Shown here piece by piece: positions 1-12,600 of a DNA stretch of 64,000 bases (position 1 is the first letter of the stretch; every line of letters begins with the position of its first letter). A program made the translations under genes and the position numbers. The notes beneath the pieces were generated by a model that saw only the letters and a program-made list of their open reading frames with translations, was not told where the DNA came from and ran no database searches. This DNA comes from Chlorops oryzae (Eukaryota > Arthropoda > Insecta > Diptera > Chloropidae): NCBI GenBank assembly GCA_020466095.1, contig CM035808.1, positions 24,448,796 to 24,512,795 of the forward strand, given 5' to 3'.

Positions 1-1808
1 CATGAGGTTTTGATACTTGAAAAAAATTCTCATCGATTTTCGATGGATATGACATATAGAAAACATTCTAGAATCGATATATAGTGTACTCTCTAGTAAG
101 TGGACACCTACGGGACCGAAAAATATGCCCGCTTAAGAGGAAACTATTCGAGAAGCATGAAACTAGAGTATTCTCAAAAAGTATCCGTTTAAGAGAGGTG
201 CCCGCTTAAGAGGAGTGTCCGCAAGGAGTGAGTACACTGTATTCGTAAGATCGGGTACTGTGAACTTGTGTCTTTCACTCGCTGCGATTTCGATTTTGGG
301 TCCTAAAAATTCCTCCTATTTATGTATATGGGGGAAAATTTCGTCTATAGACACAATCATTCACTCAATCTGGAATCGAGAGGAAATTTTTTCATAATTC
401 ATAACTGATATCTCGTTGAATCGCATTCGATATTCAATGATTATACATTTAATCGAAAGTTTTTATTTATTGCCTACACTCATTACGAAACAAAATAGAC
501 TAGATTAGGCAGTCGGAAGGCTCCAAGCTAACATTTACGATTATCCATCAAGGCGAATGGACGAGTGTTGGCAAAAGGTCTAAAAGAGCTGCAGTCGAAA
601 AGGGGCCAGTGAAAGATGTGTCTTAAGCTAGGATCAAACTATCTGTACATCTGCATCCGACTTTTGCCCCAATTGATGCGCCGATAGTGTGAACGCATCG
701 TGGACTTCAATTTTTGGGCTCTGATATTGATAAATGTAAACGTCTTGAGCGATTGCTGTCCCAATTTTAATGTTCCTTGAAATGCGCCGAAAAGGTTTTG
801 ACAATATTCGACGATAATGTGACCCCTCAACATAGGATAGATGAGCTAGGAGCATTCTACCTCTAAAATGCGAAAGTGGTTATATTTTCATTGGCAAAAA
901 GATTTTGAAATGGACTGAACGTTTTCTAATATTCCTAGTATATTCGTGACTTTTTGGCGAGCCGTTGGAGACTAGTCGTTTTTTTTCCGCGGAGTTGTAA
1001 AGATTGTTTGCTTTTTCTGCTTCTTCTGAGTCGAATAGACTTTCATATTGACCCTCAGGAAGATCCTTGTCTGGAATTTTTCTCTTTGATTTTAGTTCAA
1101 CGATATTGAACACGATTTCTTGCTGGTTCGAGCTCACGAAAGCTTTATCAAAAGCACTAGAATATTTCCTTAGAAAAAACTAAACTCCATCCGTTAATAC
1201 GTACATATGTGGTTCACTATTTAAGGAAACTCATTTCCTAAAGAATTTAAAATTCGAAGAAATTGCTTTCTGCATGCGACCCTTTGCAGCATTTTTATCC
1301 CTTCATCTCCATGTGGAATGGTAACATCACATTTAAAAAAAATGTAATTCTCTAACTTTAGCACCAAAATAGTTTCGCATTAAAATAATTCACCATAAAA
1401 ACTCCATCGAAAAAACCATTTCAACAAACAAACAAAAAAAGTACTTTTTGAATGCAATCGTAATGCTCTTGAAGTGAATGCCCGCCAAAGTTTTGATGTG
1501 GTTGCAATTATAAAACTAATTACGCTCGAAAAGTAATTGATATGCTAATTTTTATTGCCACAATTTGTATTGCTCTCAACTTAATTCCGAAACGAAGAAA
1601 TTTTCATTATAACTAATTAAAATTAATTCATGCCTTACCCAAACATCCATAGCATTCCATAGAATTCTTCCACATTAAAAAAAAAACACAATTTTTATAA
1701 ATTATAAAAAATAAACGAAAAAAATTTAAATGTCTTTTTTATATTCCTTTCCTCACATTCTTGCTGCTCCTTCGTGTGTGTGAAAAAAAAATAAACTTAT
1801 TCAAATAG
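1..1808. other. Fas2 intron or upstream flank, non-coding
   Basis: AT-rich sequence before the first Fas2 exon visible here. The 5' Fas2 exons (signal peptide, start of Ig domain 1) must lie left of the window, because the exon at 1809 starts inside an Ig domain and in mid-codon. The stretch contains a small pogo-like element (82-239). An 85-codon open frame on the - strand (880-1137) matches no family I recognise and I do not call it a gene. Confidence 0.6.
82..239. mobile_element. 158-bp pogo/Tc1-mariner-type MITE
   Basis: Inverted ends TAGTGTACTC and GAGTACACTG are flanked on both sides by TA (80-81 and 240-241), the target duplication of Tc1/mariner-superfamily elements. The motif CCCGCTTAAGAGG occurs twice inside (about 128 and 200). 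No coding capacity. Confidence 0.7.
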
Positions 1809-3657
1809 AAATGGACGCAACCAGCCACCGATGTACACAGAAATGCTTCCTGGCGATAACAATTTGGCTCTAATGATCAACTCCCTTACCCCCGACATGG
1901 AGGGGAAATATTATTGCACTGCTTCCTACGCGACTACGGAATTGCTTGAGACAAGCGTTGTCATCAAAACTTACGGTGAGTGGATCATAAAATTTAAACA
2001 TGCAATCATTTAGCTCCTAAAATTCATTGCTGCATGATGAAATCCTCAAAGCTCTCCTCCATTAAAATTATTTATCCTAATAAATTGAACCAAATATTAT
2101 GGAATTTCGAATTACTGCTGATAATTCAGTTAATTTAAGTTCAAAACTCGAAAGTACAATGGACCGAGCATATTAATTGGAAGATCCAATTTTCCTTTTC
2201 CCGCTTCCATTTGAAATTCTCAAGCGTTCGAATGCAGAATCATATTTCCTTTAAAAAGGAAAAAATTATATTGAATACGCATATCTCCCATCATTATGCA
2301 GCTTCAATAGCACACAGGAACTCCGAAAAGAATACTTCAAAAAAAAAAAAAATATTTTTTTTGAAAAGAGAAGAAAATTCCCCAAAAAAATATGAATTTG
2401 TTAACGTTGAAAGCTGCATACGGAAATGAAATAAAAATGTTTCTAGGAAACTTCTCAGCCGGAGTTTTGCAATCGCACAGATACGAGCGCAAAACCCCCG
2501 ATTCCATAAGCATCAAGTTGGTATGCTTAACTAACCAAATAAGGCTCAACTCTACGCTTGACTTTCGTTCGCAGGAACCACATCGACCCACGCCGCTGCT
2601 ATCCTTTCATGCTATCGCAATTTTATTCCGACATCTTTAAGCCGATTTTCTTCTTCACTCGCAGCACATTTACACACACATACATACGTATGTACGTACG
2701 AGCATGGTATGTGGATGCATACATAAATACATACATACCTGCTGGGGCGAATGGAAGAAGTACTTGAGCGGTATTTCAAAAATTATTCCCCATGCAAATG
2801 CCTGTCTGAGTGTGTGCGTGTGGGTGTGTGTTTTTTTGTGTGTGCATTTGAGTCTGTTTGTGTGCTCGAGAAGCCGAATATTCGTAGTTGCGTATGAGCT
2901 GAATTTTTATTCTTATTTTTTCTTAATGCCATTTTCCTAAATGAGCATTTATTTGCCAACAGAAAAAGAGAAGGCAAAAATATAATTCGTAGAATATTCA
3001 AATCCAAAAATACTCGAGTTCATACTTATCATACAAGTATCTATTTAAGGGTTATTAATATATTTACTTGTGGTCTGTCTGAGCTGGAACTGGAACTGCT
3101 GGTCAGAGAAAGAATTTCATCCTTCCACTCGATTCCCTTTGATTGCTCCTTTTTATGGAGGCCATAAGTGTAGAGAGAGCGAGCGAGCGAGCGAGGGAAC
3201 TCGAGATGTGCTCAAGTGGAAAAGTGGATTCTGGCTTACGAGGATGTAGAAAATTGGTCTGAAGTGCTGCTAAGCTCATGTTCGATATGGTTGCATGTCG
3301 GAAAGATGAAGCTTAGACGTAAATTGCAACAAAAATCTTTGTTCAGAACTTTATTTCATTTTCTACAGAAAATTGCAAAAAATATTTCAAGAATTTTCCA
3401 TTCGAAAATAATTGTTCCATCGGAAATCGCTCGAAATGGAAGAAGGATCCTCGTTCTTGTTCTTGTTTTTTTTTTTTTTTTTTTGTAACTCACAGTATAT
3501 TCATTTACATACCTATCCATTTTTAAGAAGAGTTTCATTGAGAGGATAAGATAAAACAAAAACCGAGCCATTCTGTCAGGTCTAATCATGCTATCTCCAA
3601 ATAACTGACAGCCCAACAAAAACATTTATTCCTACTTACATGAATATACATGTGTGG

Positions 3658-3688
<31 letters not shown>

Positions 3689-6600
3689 ACATCCTTGGCA
3701 GAACACTTTTACATCTTTACCAATATAATAAACCCATTTGAGCAACCTAAGCCACCAATAAGCACCATAATCACAACATTTCAATGCACTCAACAGGACT
3801 TCAAACTCTGTATTTGTATTCGTAATTTGTTGAAAGCACTAAAAGACCAACCCGAAAACTGAAGCCGAACAATGCTCGTAAAAGGAGAGATGCACCAAAA
3901 GAAGAAAAAAGGGGAGAGAAAATCAAAAAATAGTCAAGGCAAAAATGTTGAAGGAAGCTTTTGTCGCTTCGTTCAGTTTATCTAGTTGTCCTCGAATGTG
4001 TCCAACGACGACGACGACGACGACGATTTTACCCTGCAAGTGATGAACATGTTCCGTTCCGTTCCGTTCTGTTCGTCAGCAAAGCAGAAAGCATGCAATA
4101 GAGGAACGCTTGAATTGAGTCAAAAGGGGAAAAAATAAAAATAGAAGAAAAAAGTTAAAAATCTTAGCAAACTTCTCAAGAGTCAAGTTGGCCGTAACAT
4201 ATTTTGGAAATGCACGAACATTTTTTGGCAACGACAGAAGACGTTATGCGCAACTAATCCAGAATTCACCTTCATCCCTTCCTCCTTCTATTGCGAGTGC
4301 ATCCTGGGCTTCTCGAACTTCTGCATGTTCGTTCAAGTAGTTGCCTTAAGTTGGTCAGCACACAAAACATGCCAGAAACTTGGCTCGTTAACTTTAATTT
4401 CGTACAAGTTTGTACAAACTTTCGTAAATATCGAGTTAAAGTGGATTTATTTCTATATGTCATGTCCTCCATGAATTTTCCTGAACTGCCTTTGATATCT
4501 GCTTCTATTTTCGGAATTTTCGAACTCTTGGTCTTTTCTTTTCATTTTTTTTTTTTTAAATAGTTGCCATAACATGGACGAATGCACCTGAGGATCAATT
4601 TCCGATTTTGAATCAGGACTATGTTGTCAAATGCGAGGTCAAAGCGGATCCTAATCCAACCATCGATTGGCTTAGGAATGGTGATCCGGTAAGTGTTTTT
4701 GCTTTGAATTTTTGAGCACTTCTGATTTGAATTGCTTTGCTTTAGATTCGTACTGGCGATAAATACGTCGTTCAGACCCATGGCCTACTCATTCGCAACG
4801 TTTCGGAATCGGACGATGGCACCTATACTTGCCGTGCTGCGGTCATTGAAACTGGAGAATTACTGGAGCGTACGATTCGCGTCGAAGTCTATTCTTTACC
4901 CGAAATTGTCTATTTACCCTCCGTTATGGAGGCTATCGAGGGAAAACCGTTCGCGGCGAATTGTACGGCCACTGGAAAACCAGTGCCTGAGATCTCTTGG
5001 ATAAAGGATGCTGCACAGCAGAATGTTGCAACGGCCGATCGTTTCCAGGTAAATCCGATAACCGGTCTTCTGACAATCAGTTCGGTTGTACAAGAGGACT
5101 ACGGCACCTATACGTGTATTGCTAAGAACGCTGCGGGCGTAAAAGATCGTACAACGAAATTGAATGTCCTGGTACGGCCATCGATCTTCGAGTTCTATAA
5201 TGTCACCGGGGTTAGTGGGAAAGAGATTGCCATTACCTGCCGTTCGAAAGGACGTCCGGCGCCGGCAATGACCTTCCGTCGTTGGGGTACAGAAAAGGAA
5301 TACACGCTCGGCGAACAGGCCGATGACAATCGCATTTCGTTGGAACAACATTTCGACGATGAACGCGGCGAGAGTTCGGGAACTTTACGTATATCACGTG
5401 TGACACGTAACGATGATGGGCTTTATCAGTGTATAGCACGGAATCAGGGTGATACGGCCTTTAAGACCGGTCACATCGCAATTGAATTCCCGCCAGATTT
5501 CTCGCATATGAAGGACTTGCCGCCGGTTTTCAGCTGGGATCAACGCAAGGCGAATCTGAGCTGCCTAGCCATGGGCATTCCGAACGCCACGATCGAATGG
5601 CGCTGGAATAATCGCAATCTCAAGGAGACGTACAATCAGAATCCGAATTTGGAAATTTTCGGCAATGGCCCACGAAGTGATTTAATCGTACGTCCGGTTT
5701 CGCGTGAATACTATGGCGTTTATAAGTGCATTGCTAGCAATATTCATGGAACCGCGTCCCAAGATATGATTCTGAAGGAGGCGCATGTCCCGAATTTCGT
5801 CGACGAAGCCATACGACGTTCCATCACGGCGACAAGCATAACATTTGAGCTGCGCGGTCCAGTATCGGAACCCGGTCTTCCGATTACCGCTTATACTGTG
5901 CAATACAAGGAGAGTATTGAACCCGATTGGGCTAATGCATTAAATCGGAGCTGGTCACCCGATTCGCCTTACATTGTTGAAGGCCTCAAACCACAGACAT
6001 TATACAGTTTCCGTTTCGCCGCACGTAATCAAGTTGGCCTGGGTCAATTCGCTGTAAACCAAGAGCACATGACACTGCGTCGATCGGCACCCGAAGAGCC
6101 AAGACCCCTGCACTCGCCTGTCCAGAATGATCAAGAGGAACCCGTTGTCGTCTCACCCTATTCCGATCATTTCGAATTGAGATGGAGCGTGCCAGCCGAT
6201 AACGGTGAACCGATTAATTTCTATCAAGTCAAATACTGTCAGGTAAGTTCGATACACTCGAAGAAAAATCATGCCAATATTAAAGTACATTAATAATATT
6301 TTCGATTTTCTTACAAAAAAAAGGGTGTCAAAATGAACGGTGCTTGGCACGAAATCGAAAATCAATGCGTTTCGACTGACGTCGTCGATACAACCTCCTA
6401 TGAAATGTCCGGCTTGCATGGAAACACATACTATCGCATCGAATTGAGAGCGCACAATGTCATTGGATTCTCGTCGCCCGCATCGATAATTATGAAAACG
6501 ACACGAGGTGAGTCCGATTCTGCTAATAATAATCTTGGAACATTATTGTATTCGGCCGGCTACAATTCGGCGGCCAATTCGCATTACATTAAATTCACAA

Positions 6601-9600
6601 CAAGAACTGCCACAACAACAACGACAACAACAGCAACAACTATTATTGCTACATGCATAACATTATTTAGTACATTAGTGATGATGCTAGCTTAAATTAA
6701 AACAGCAAAAAAAAAAAAAGATTTCAACAAAATTGCTCATTTTTGAGATGAAAAAAAATTTTGTTCTTTTTAATTTCTTCTTTAGTTTTCGATTATTCCT
6801 TTATTCTTGTTGTTAACGCTTGATTTTTGTGTAGTATAAAATTTTTTCTCAGTGTATTTGGATGTTTTTTTTACTCGCATGAGGCGTAGACGATTTTCTT
6901 TCTAAGAAGAGCTTTTTAAAAGACTTTTTTCTTTGTAATTATGCATGCTTTCTTTCAAAGTTGACTTCAAGGATTCCGACTATCTTTTTTTTCTGTTCCA
7001 TTCGTAGAAAATTACCCTAAATTTTCTTTCTTATTTTTGTTTTAATATTGAATATTAAATATTTTTATTAAATTCCTCGATTCTCTTCGTTCCAAGCTGA
7101 ATGATGTAACACTCTTCAGTTAGAAGAAAAAAGGCCTTATTTTACAGCTCTGTGCAAAACAAAATAGGGGTATTCACAAAGGCTTCGGAAAAAAGGAAAG
7201 TCGAAAAATCGGAAAATTTTAAATGCCTAAAAAGTCGTGCAAGATACAAAAAAACTTTAACAAATTTTTAAGAAGTCGCATTTTTCCGATATTCCGACTT
7301 TCCAACGTTCTTAAGACGCCTTTGTGAATACCCCTAATGTAGGTAGACTCTTTCATATGCTTCGATTTTTAGACCTTTTCAATAAATATTTCCCTCCAAA
7401 TTCAGACCCACAATCTTTGTAACCCAAAAAAAAAATTCTTCCATCGCAAATGTTCAACCTTTAGTGATTTATTCACGCACCCAACTTGCTGCAATATTTC
7501 ATTCTTATTTCATAAAGAGACATTATACACTGAGCAAAAATTTCACTACAAAAACACTCAACATTTTCAAAAATTGATTTCAATTTTCTTTTTATTTAAC
7601 TTCGATTTATTTATTTTTTTTCTAAGTTGCTAAGCAAGTTCTTGCTGCTGGTTCATTAAAAAAGAAATTCATTTTAAATTTATTTACTTAGATCATATTC
7701 AAAAAAAAAAAAATCTTAATTTTTTTAAATATAATTGTGTCCTGTGCTCTTTTCGTATTTTAAGTATTATTTTCATATCGATGTGCGTCTTGTTTTTGTC
7801 TTAAAATTTAGTGAATTCAAATTTATATCGTAAATTGTCGTATAAATTATTTGTACCACAACTCTATTGTGCTATGTTCTCTTCATTCATAAAAGGATTG
7901 CATTCATTTTGCTTAGTAAAAGAGCTTCATTACAAATGAGAAAATTTTATAGACAGCTTCTCATAAATCAGTGCAAGTCAAAACATATAGAAAAAGCCTT
8001 AAAAAATTCACTATTATAATTAGGAGAAAATAGAAAGAAAATGCCTAGACCCCTCAACGCACTCCCAAAAAAGTTTCAATTCCATTAAAAATTTAAAAAA
8101 TTATAAAAATTTCGTTTTAAGTTTCTGATTTAAAAGATTTAAAAAAAAAAAATTTTAAAATAGCAAATAATATAAACCTATATGTGTAAATAAAAATTCA
8201 TGCGTATACATATTATATACATATACAAAGCTTAATATTTCTTAATGACAGACATATAATATTAATAATAATATTAATATAAAATTAAATTTAAAGTAGT
8301 AATTTAGAATTTTTTAATTAATTTAAATAAAACTTTCAATAAGAAATGAGCCCTTGATTATGAAAGTGGTATAAGTCAAAAATTTTTTAAATCTAGTTTT
8401 ACTTCAGATTGTCTTATTTAATAAGAATTTGATATGAAATAGCTGATAAAATAGAATTGTAAAATTTTTTACTTATACCACTTTCAAGTTCAAAGGCTCA
8501 ATTAAGAATGCACAGCAAAAGTGAAAAATTTTACAAAAAATCATTTTTCAAAACAACATTTTCAACTTAAAAAAAAAAATATTGTCAGGACATATACCCA
8601 GCTCCTGAATGCTTAAGAGGAGGCAGATCATCCGATGATTCCTCAAAAATGTTCTCTCCTCATGGTCATGCGGGCAGAAGGCATATCAAAAAGGATCGAA
8701 ATCGCTGTAGAAACTTTTTTGAGAGGCTAAGTCTTAGGAATATTTCAATTACCAAGAGGACCCAGAGGTCGATCCTTGTATTCCAACCAAAGCCAGGTCT
8801 GGTGTTCTTGAAAATTTTCTTCATTATCTTCTATCTCTGGCGTCCGCTTTGGAATTTTTATAGGCTTTGACCATGATAAAGACAGATGAAAATGTGATAA
8901 AGTGATAAAGAAACCCAATGTTAGTTTTAGTTTTTACCATGTTTTTCTATCTTTTTTGATTATCTAAATATTTTAAGGCACTTTTAGGGAAAATCTTGTT
9001 ATCCTCTGTGCCGTAGTTGGTTGGATTGCCAATTTACGAAGCGAAAGGGCCTTGAGTTCGACACCCAGCTGAGGTCGTGGATGTTTGTGCCCTTTTTCAG
9101 TTTCTGTTTTTCTTTGTTTTGCCATTATACGTGGTATCACAACGGACCCATATGAGGTCTAAGTGTGTCACCCTTAATGGTGGCAGACACACTAACCTAA
9201 CCTACCCAAGGGAAAACCTTCTCCTATGATTTGCTTTCGTCAACAACTATAGGGCTTTTCAAAAGGGCCTTCTTTTAGAGTCATATAGAAAATCGTTCTT
9301 TTACCAAAGTGACCCTACGCCAAATCAACTTCTGGTGAAAATTCAACTAAGTTCTATGGATTTGAAAAGACCAAACCCACTCTATTTTATGGACTCTTTA
9401 ACCGGTGGGCAAAGACATCAAAAGAGGCCTCTTAGACCCTTTATCTATTAAAAAACCTGCTGCTTTTGTAAGGTTCTACCGGGGCTGGGTATAGCGAGTA
9501 GTGAAGCATGCCTGAAAACAATTTGCCTTCATTGGAGGTTGTTTTTAAATTTTTATTTTTATTTTTATTAATTCATAGATAATATTTTTGTGTGTTTTGT

Positions 9601-12600
9601 GTGCATTTTCAAATCGATTTTCGTTTACATATTTATATTATAATTACATAAATTTTGCATTTTCAAAAAAACCGGTCTTCACACCACTTCTTCTATACGT
9701 AGTTTCGAAAGTTATTTTAATTAAATTTTTAAGTGAGTATTTTTGCGTGCTCAATAAAAATCGAAAAATTTCAACTAATAAAATGGAATATTTTTTAATT
9801 GAATAAACAAAATAACTAAGCAGTTTTATTTATTCATTCTTCATTGTTATTGTGTGTGTTCAACATAATGTTTTGTTTGTTTTTTCGTAACCTTTGTTTG
9901 TATGTTTCAATGTTTTGTCTCTTGTGAATGCTTATCTCTGTTGCAGAGCTAAGGAAAAGTTTTTTTTTTATTTCTAATTTTTAATTTGCCAAAAACAATT
10001 CTGGATCAATAGGAAAAAAATTAATTAAAAAAAATAAATAAATTTGAAAGAATAATTCTTCGAAGAGGAATCTAGTAATCCGCTGGGCTTACTTGAGAAT
10101 AGAAAAAAAAACATCTATCATATTTTCACTGAGCCGATAGTCGCGTCAAAATTTCGATTGTCCCGATTCAGAGGAACAAGTTTGCACACAATCATCTGAA
10201 AGCAATTTTCAGTTCTATAATTTTTTGCACGAAGACGCGAGAACGTTGCCCGAAAGCTTTAAATACGCAATGTCCCGTCGTGAAATCGTTGCGTGTTTGA
10301 TCCGATCGTGACAATGTTGCGCATTAATCGTGGTTGCGTCGACTTGAATATTCATGATTTTGAAACATTTCTTCGAACATCTCCATTGAGTGGAATTGCA
10401 AACATTTTCCATCCTTATTCATTAATAGTATGTATAGAATAATCAACGTGTATAAATATCGTTATTCCGAAAGAATTACATATTTAATTTAGCTGTTCTT
10501 TGAATGCGTTAAAAAGTTTTTTTTATAGAAAAATCATTTTATTCACATGAAATACATGTTAAAAATAAGTGTTTACTAAAACTTCTGTTTTCAATATTTT
10601 TTACTCATTCGATTTAATTAGATATACTTAATTATTAACCGAAATTAACCAAAAAGGTGGTCACAAACACTGGCGGCATGTCGACTACTTACAGTCAGTC
10701 AATAAAGTAAGTATGCACTGCAAATATGTGTGTTTTTTCCAATTTTCTTCTCTGTAAATAATTTTTTTGTGAATTTCATAATTTTCAATTATTATTAACC
10801 TTATTATGTTTCAAACTAACCACAAAAAAATTTAATTTCTGAAAAATTCTTTAACAAAAAGAAATTAAAATCATATTGTTCCATTTGACAACTTCAGTAC
10901 AAATTTTGAGCTCGTTTTTCCATTAAAAATTCGAAAAAAATACCAAAAGGTAAATTTTTGCTGGTTTTTTAATTTTGGTTTTTTCTTAACATTCCAAACT
11001 TTTTTAAAATTACAACAATTAAAATATTTCATACATATTTAAGAATTGAAATAGTATCGATTTTTCTAAAATTGTCCATAGATTTTTCATCAAAAATCGA
11101 GCCTCAATTTTGATTGTAGTTTTAATTCTTAAATAAGTATGAAATAATTTAATTGTTATAATTTAAGAAAGTTTGGAATGTTAAGAAAAAACCAAAACTA
11201 AAAAACCAGCAAAAATTTACCTTTTGGTATTTTTTTCGAATTTTTAATGGAAAAACGAGCTCAAAATTTGTACTGAAGTTGTCAAATAGAACAATATGAT
11301 TTTAATTTTTTTTTTTTGTTAAAGAAATTTTCAGAAATTAAATTTTTTTGTGGTTAGTTTGAAACATAATAAGGTTAATAATAATTGAAAATTATGAAAT
11401 TCACAAAAAAATTATTTACAGAGAAGAAAATTTGAAAAAACACACATTTTTGCAGTGCATACTTACTTTATTGACTGACTGTATGTTGTTGCCATTCCAC
11501 TGGCAATTCGTTTGAACGAATGGCTTGGAGAGTGACATACCGCCAGGGTTTTGGAACAAAATAAATTACGAATTCAAATGATCGGAAAATCAAAATGAAG
11601 TCTTAGGTGTGATAATTTTACTGTTCTTTTTATTAATTCATGTTTGAAAATGAAGGAAAACTTTCGAAAAGGTGAAAATTATCACACATTTTCATGGTTT
11701 CCGCTTTCATTTAGCGATGATTTGTAATTTATGCATACTTATTTTAAGTTAACTCTCAACTTCCTCGATGAATTTTTAACAGACTCATCCCTAAACACAG
11801 CTTTCCAAATACTCAAATGCTCAATCAATTAATCAATTAATCAACCAAATTCACAAACATTCATTTTACTACAACAACAACAACAACAAAAAACTAACAG
11901 TGAAACCACAATAACAACTCTCTGTGTTTCTGCCTATGTTAAATCTTGAATGTCATATGAAAGACACTCGTTCTGAAACAAGCAAAAATATTCTCGTCTG
12001 CGTTTCTCCTTTTTCTTCCTTTGATTTTTTTCTTTTCCTCTAAATTCTTTTTCTTTGTAATGACTTTCAAAAAAAAAAAAAAAAAAAAAAAAAAACGAAA
12101 AAAAAAAATCTCGTCAAAAAATCATCGACGGACCATAACGATACATATATGTACGTAGATAATCCCTATAATGCTGCCATGAGTAACTGGAGGAGTTACA
12201 GCCTCATACTCGCAACGACCGTTTCGGTGCTGCTCACAATGATGGGGTTTCATTAAGCAGCTTTTGAAGAGGGAGGACAATGGAATTCCGAGGAGAACTA
12301 AAGCGCAATTTCAAAATAAGAAATTCTTTGTACATAAACCGACGTTCACTTGTATGTGTTTAGTATGTCTGTACGTGTGTTTATAAATAATTATACAGAA
12401 ACCCCATAAGAAGTCATTTCTTTTTCGACGGAAATTGAATAGAAAAATTAAGGGGAAAAAAATATAAGTTTATATAAATATTTTCCGATTAATCGATGTG
12501 TCGTTATAAATCGAAAATGATTCTTCAAACTTTATATTTCGCATAAATGTACAAAAAATCATTATATATATTTGGGGTATTCAAATGCAGCCTCGTTTAC

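Larger units (their letters stand above)
6696..12061 (+). other. Fas2 intron, repeat-rich
   Basis: No supported gene. It contains short inverted-repeat elements at 7167-7334, 8348-8501 and 10692-11481 and a SINE-like unit at 9005-9208. The rest is AT-rich with homopolymer runs. Confidence 0.7.

Noticed and set aside
880..1137. 85-codon - strand frame upstream of the first visible Fas2 exon
   Set aside because: Isolated, short and without a recognisable motif.
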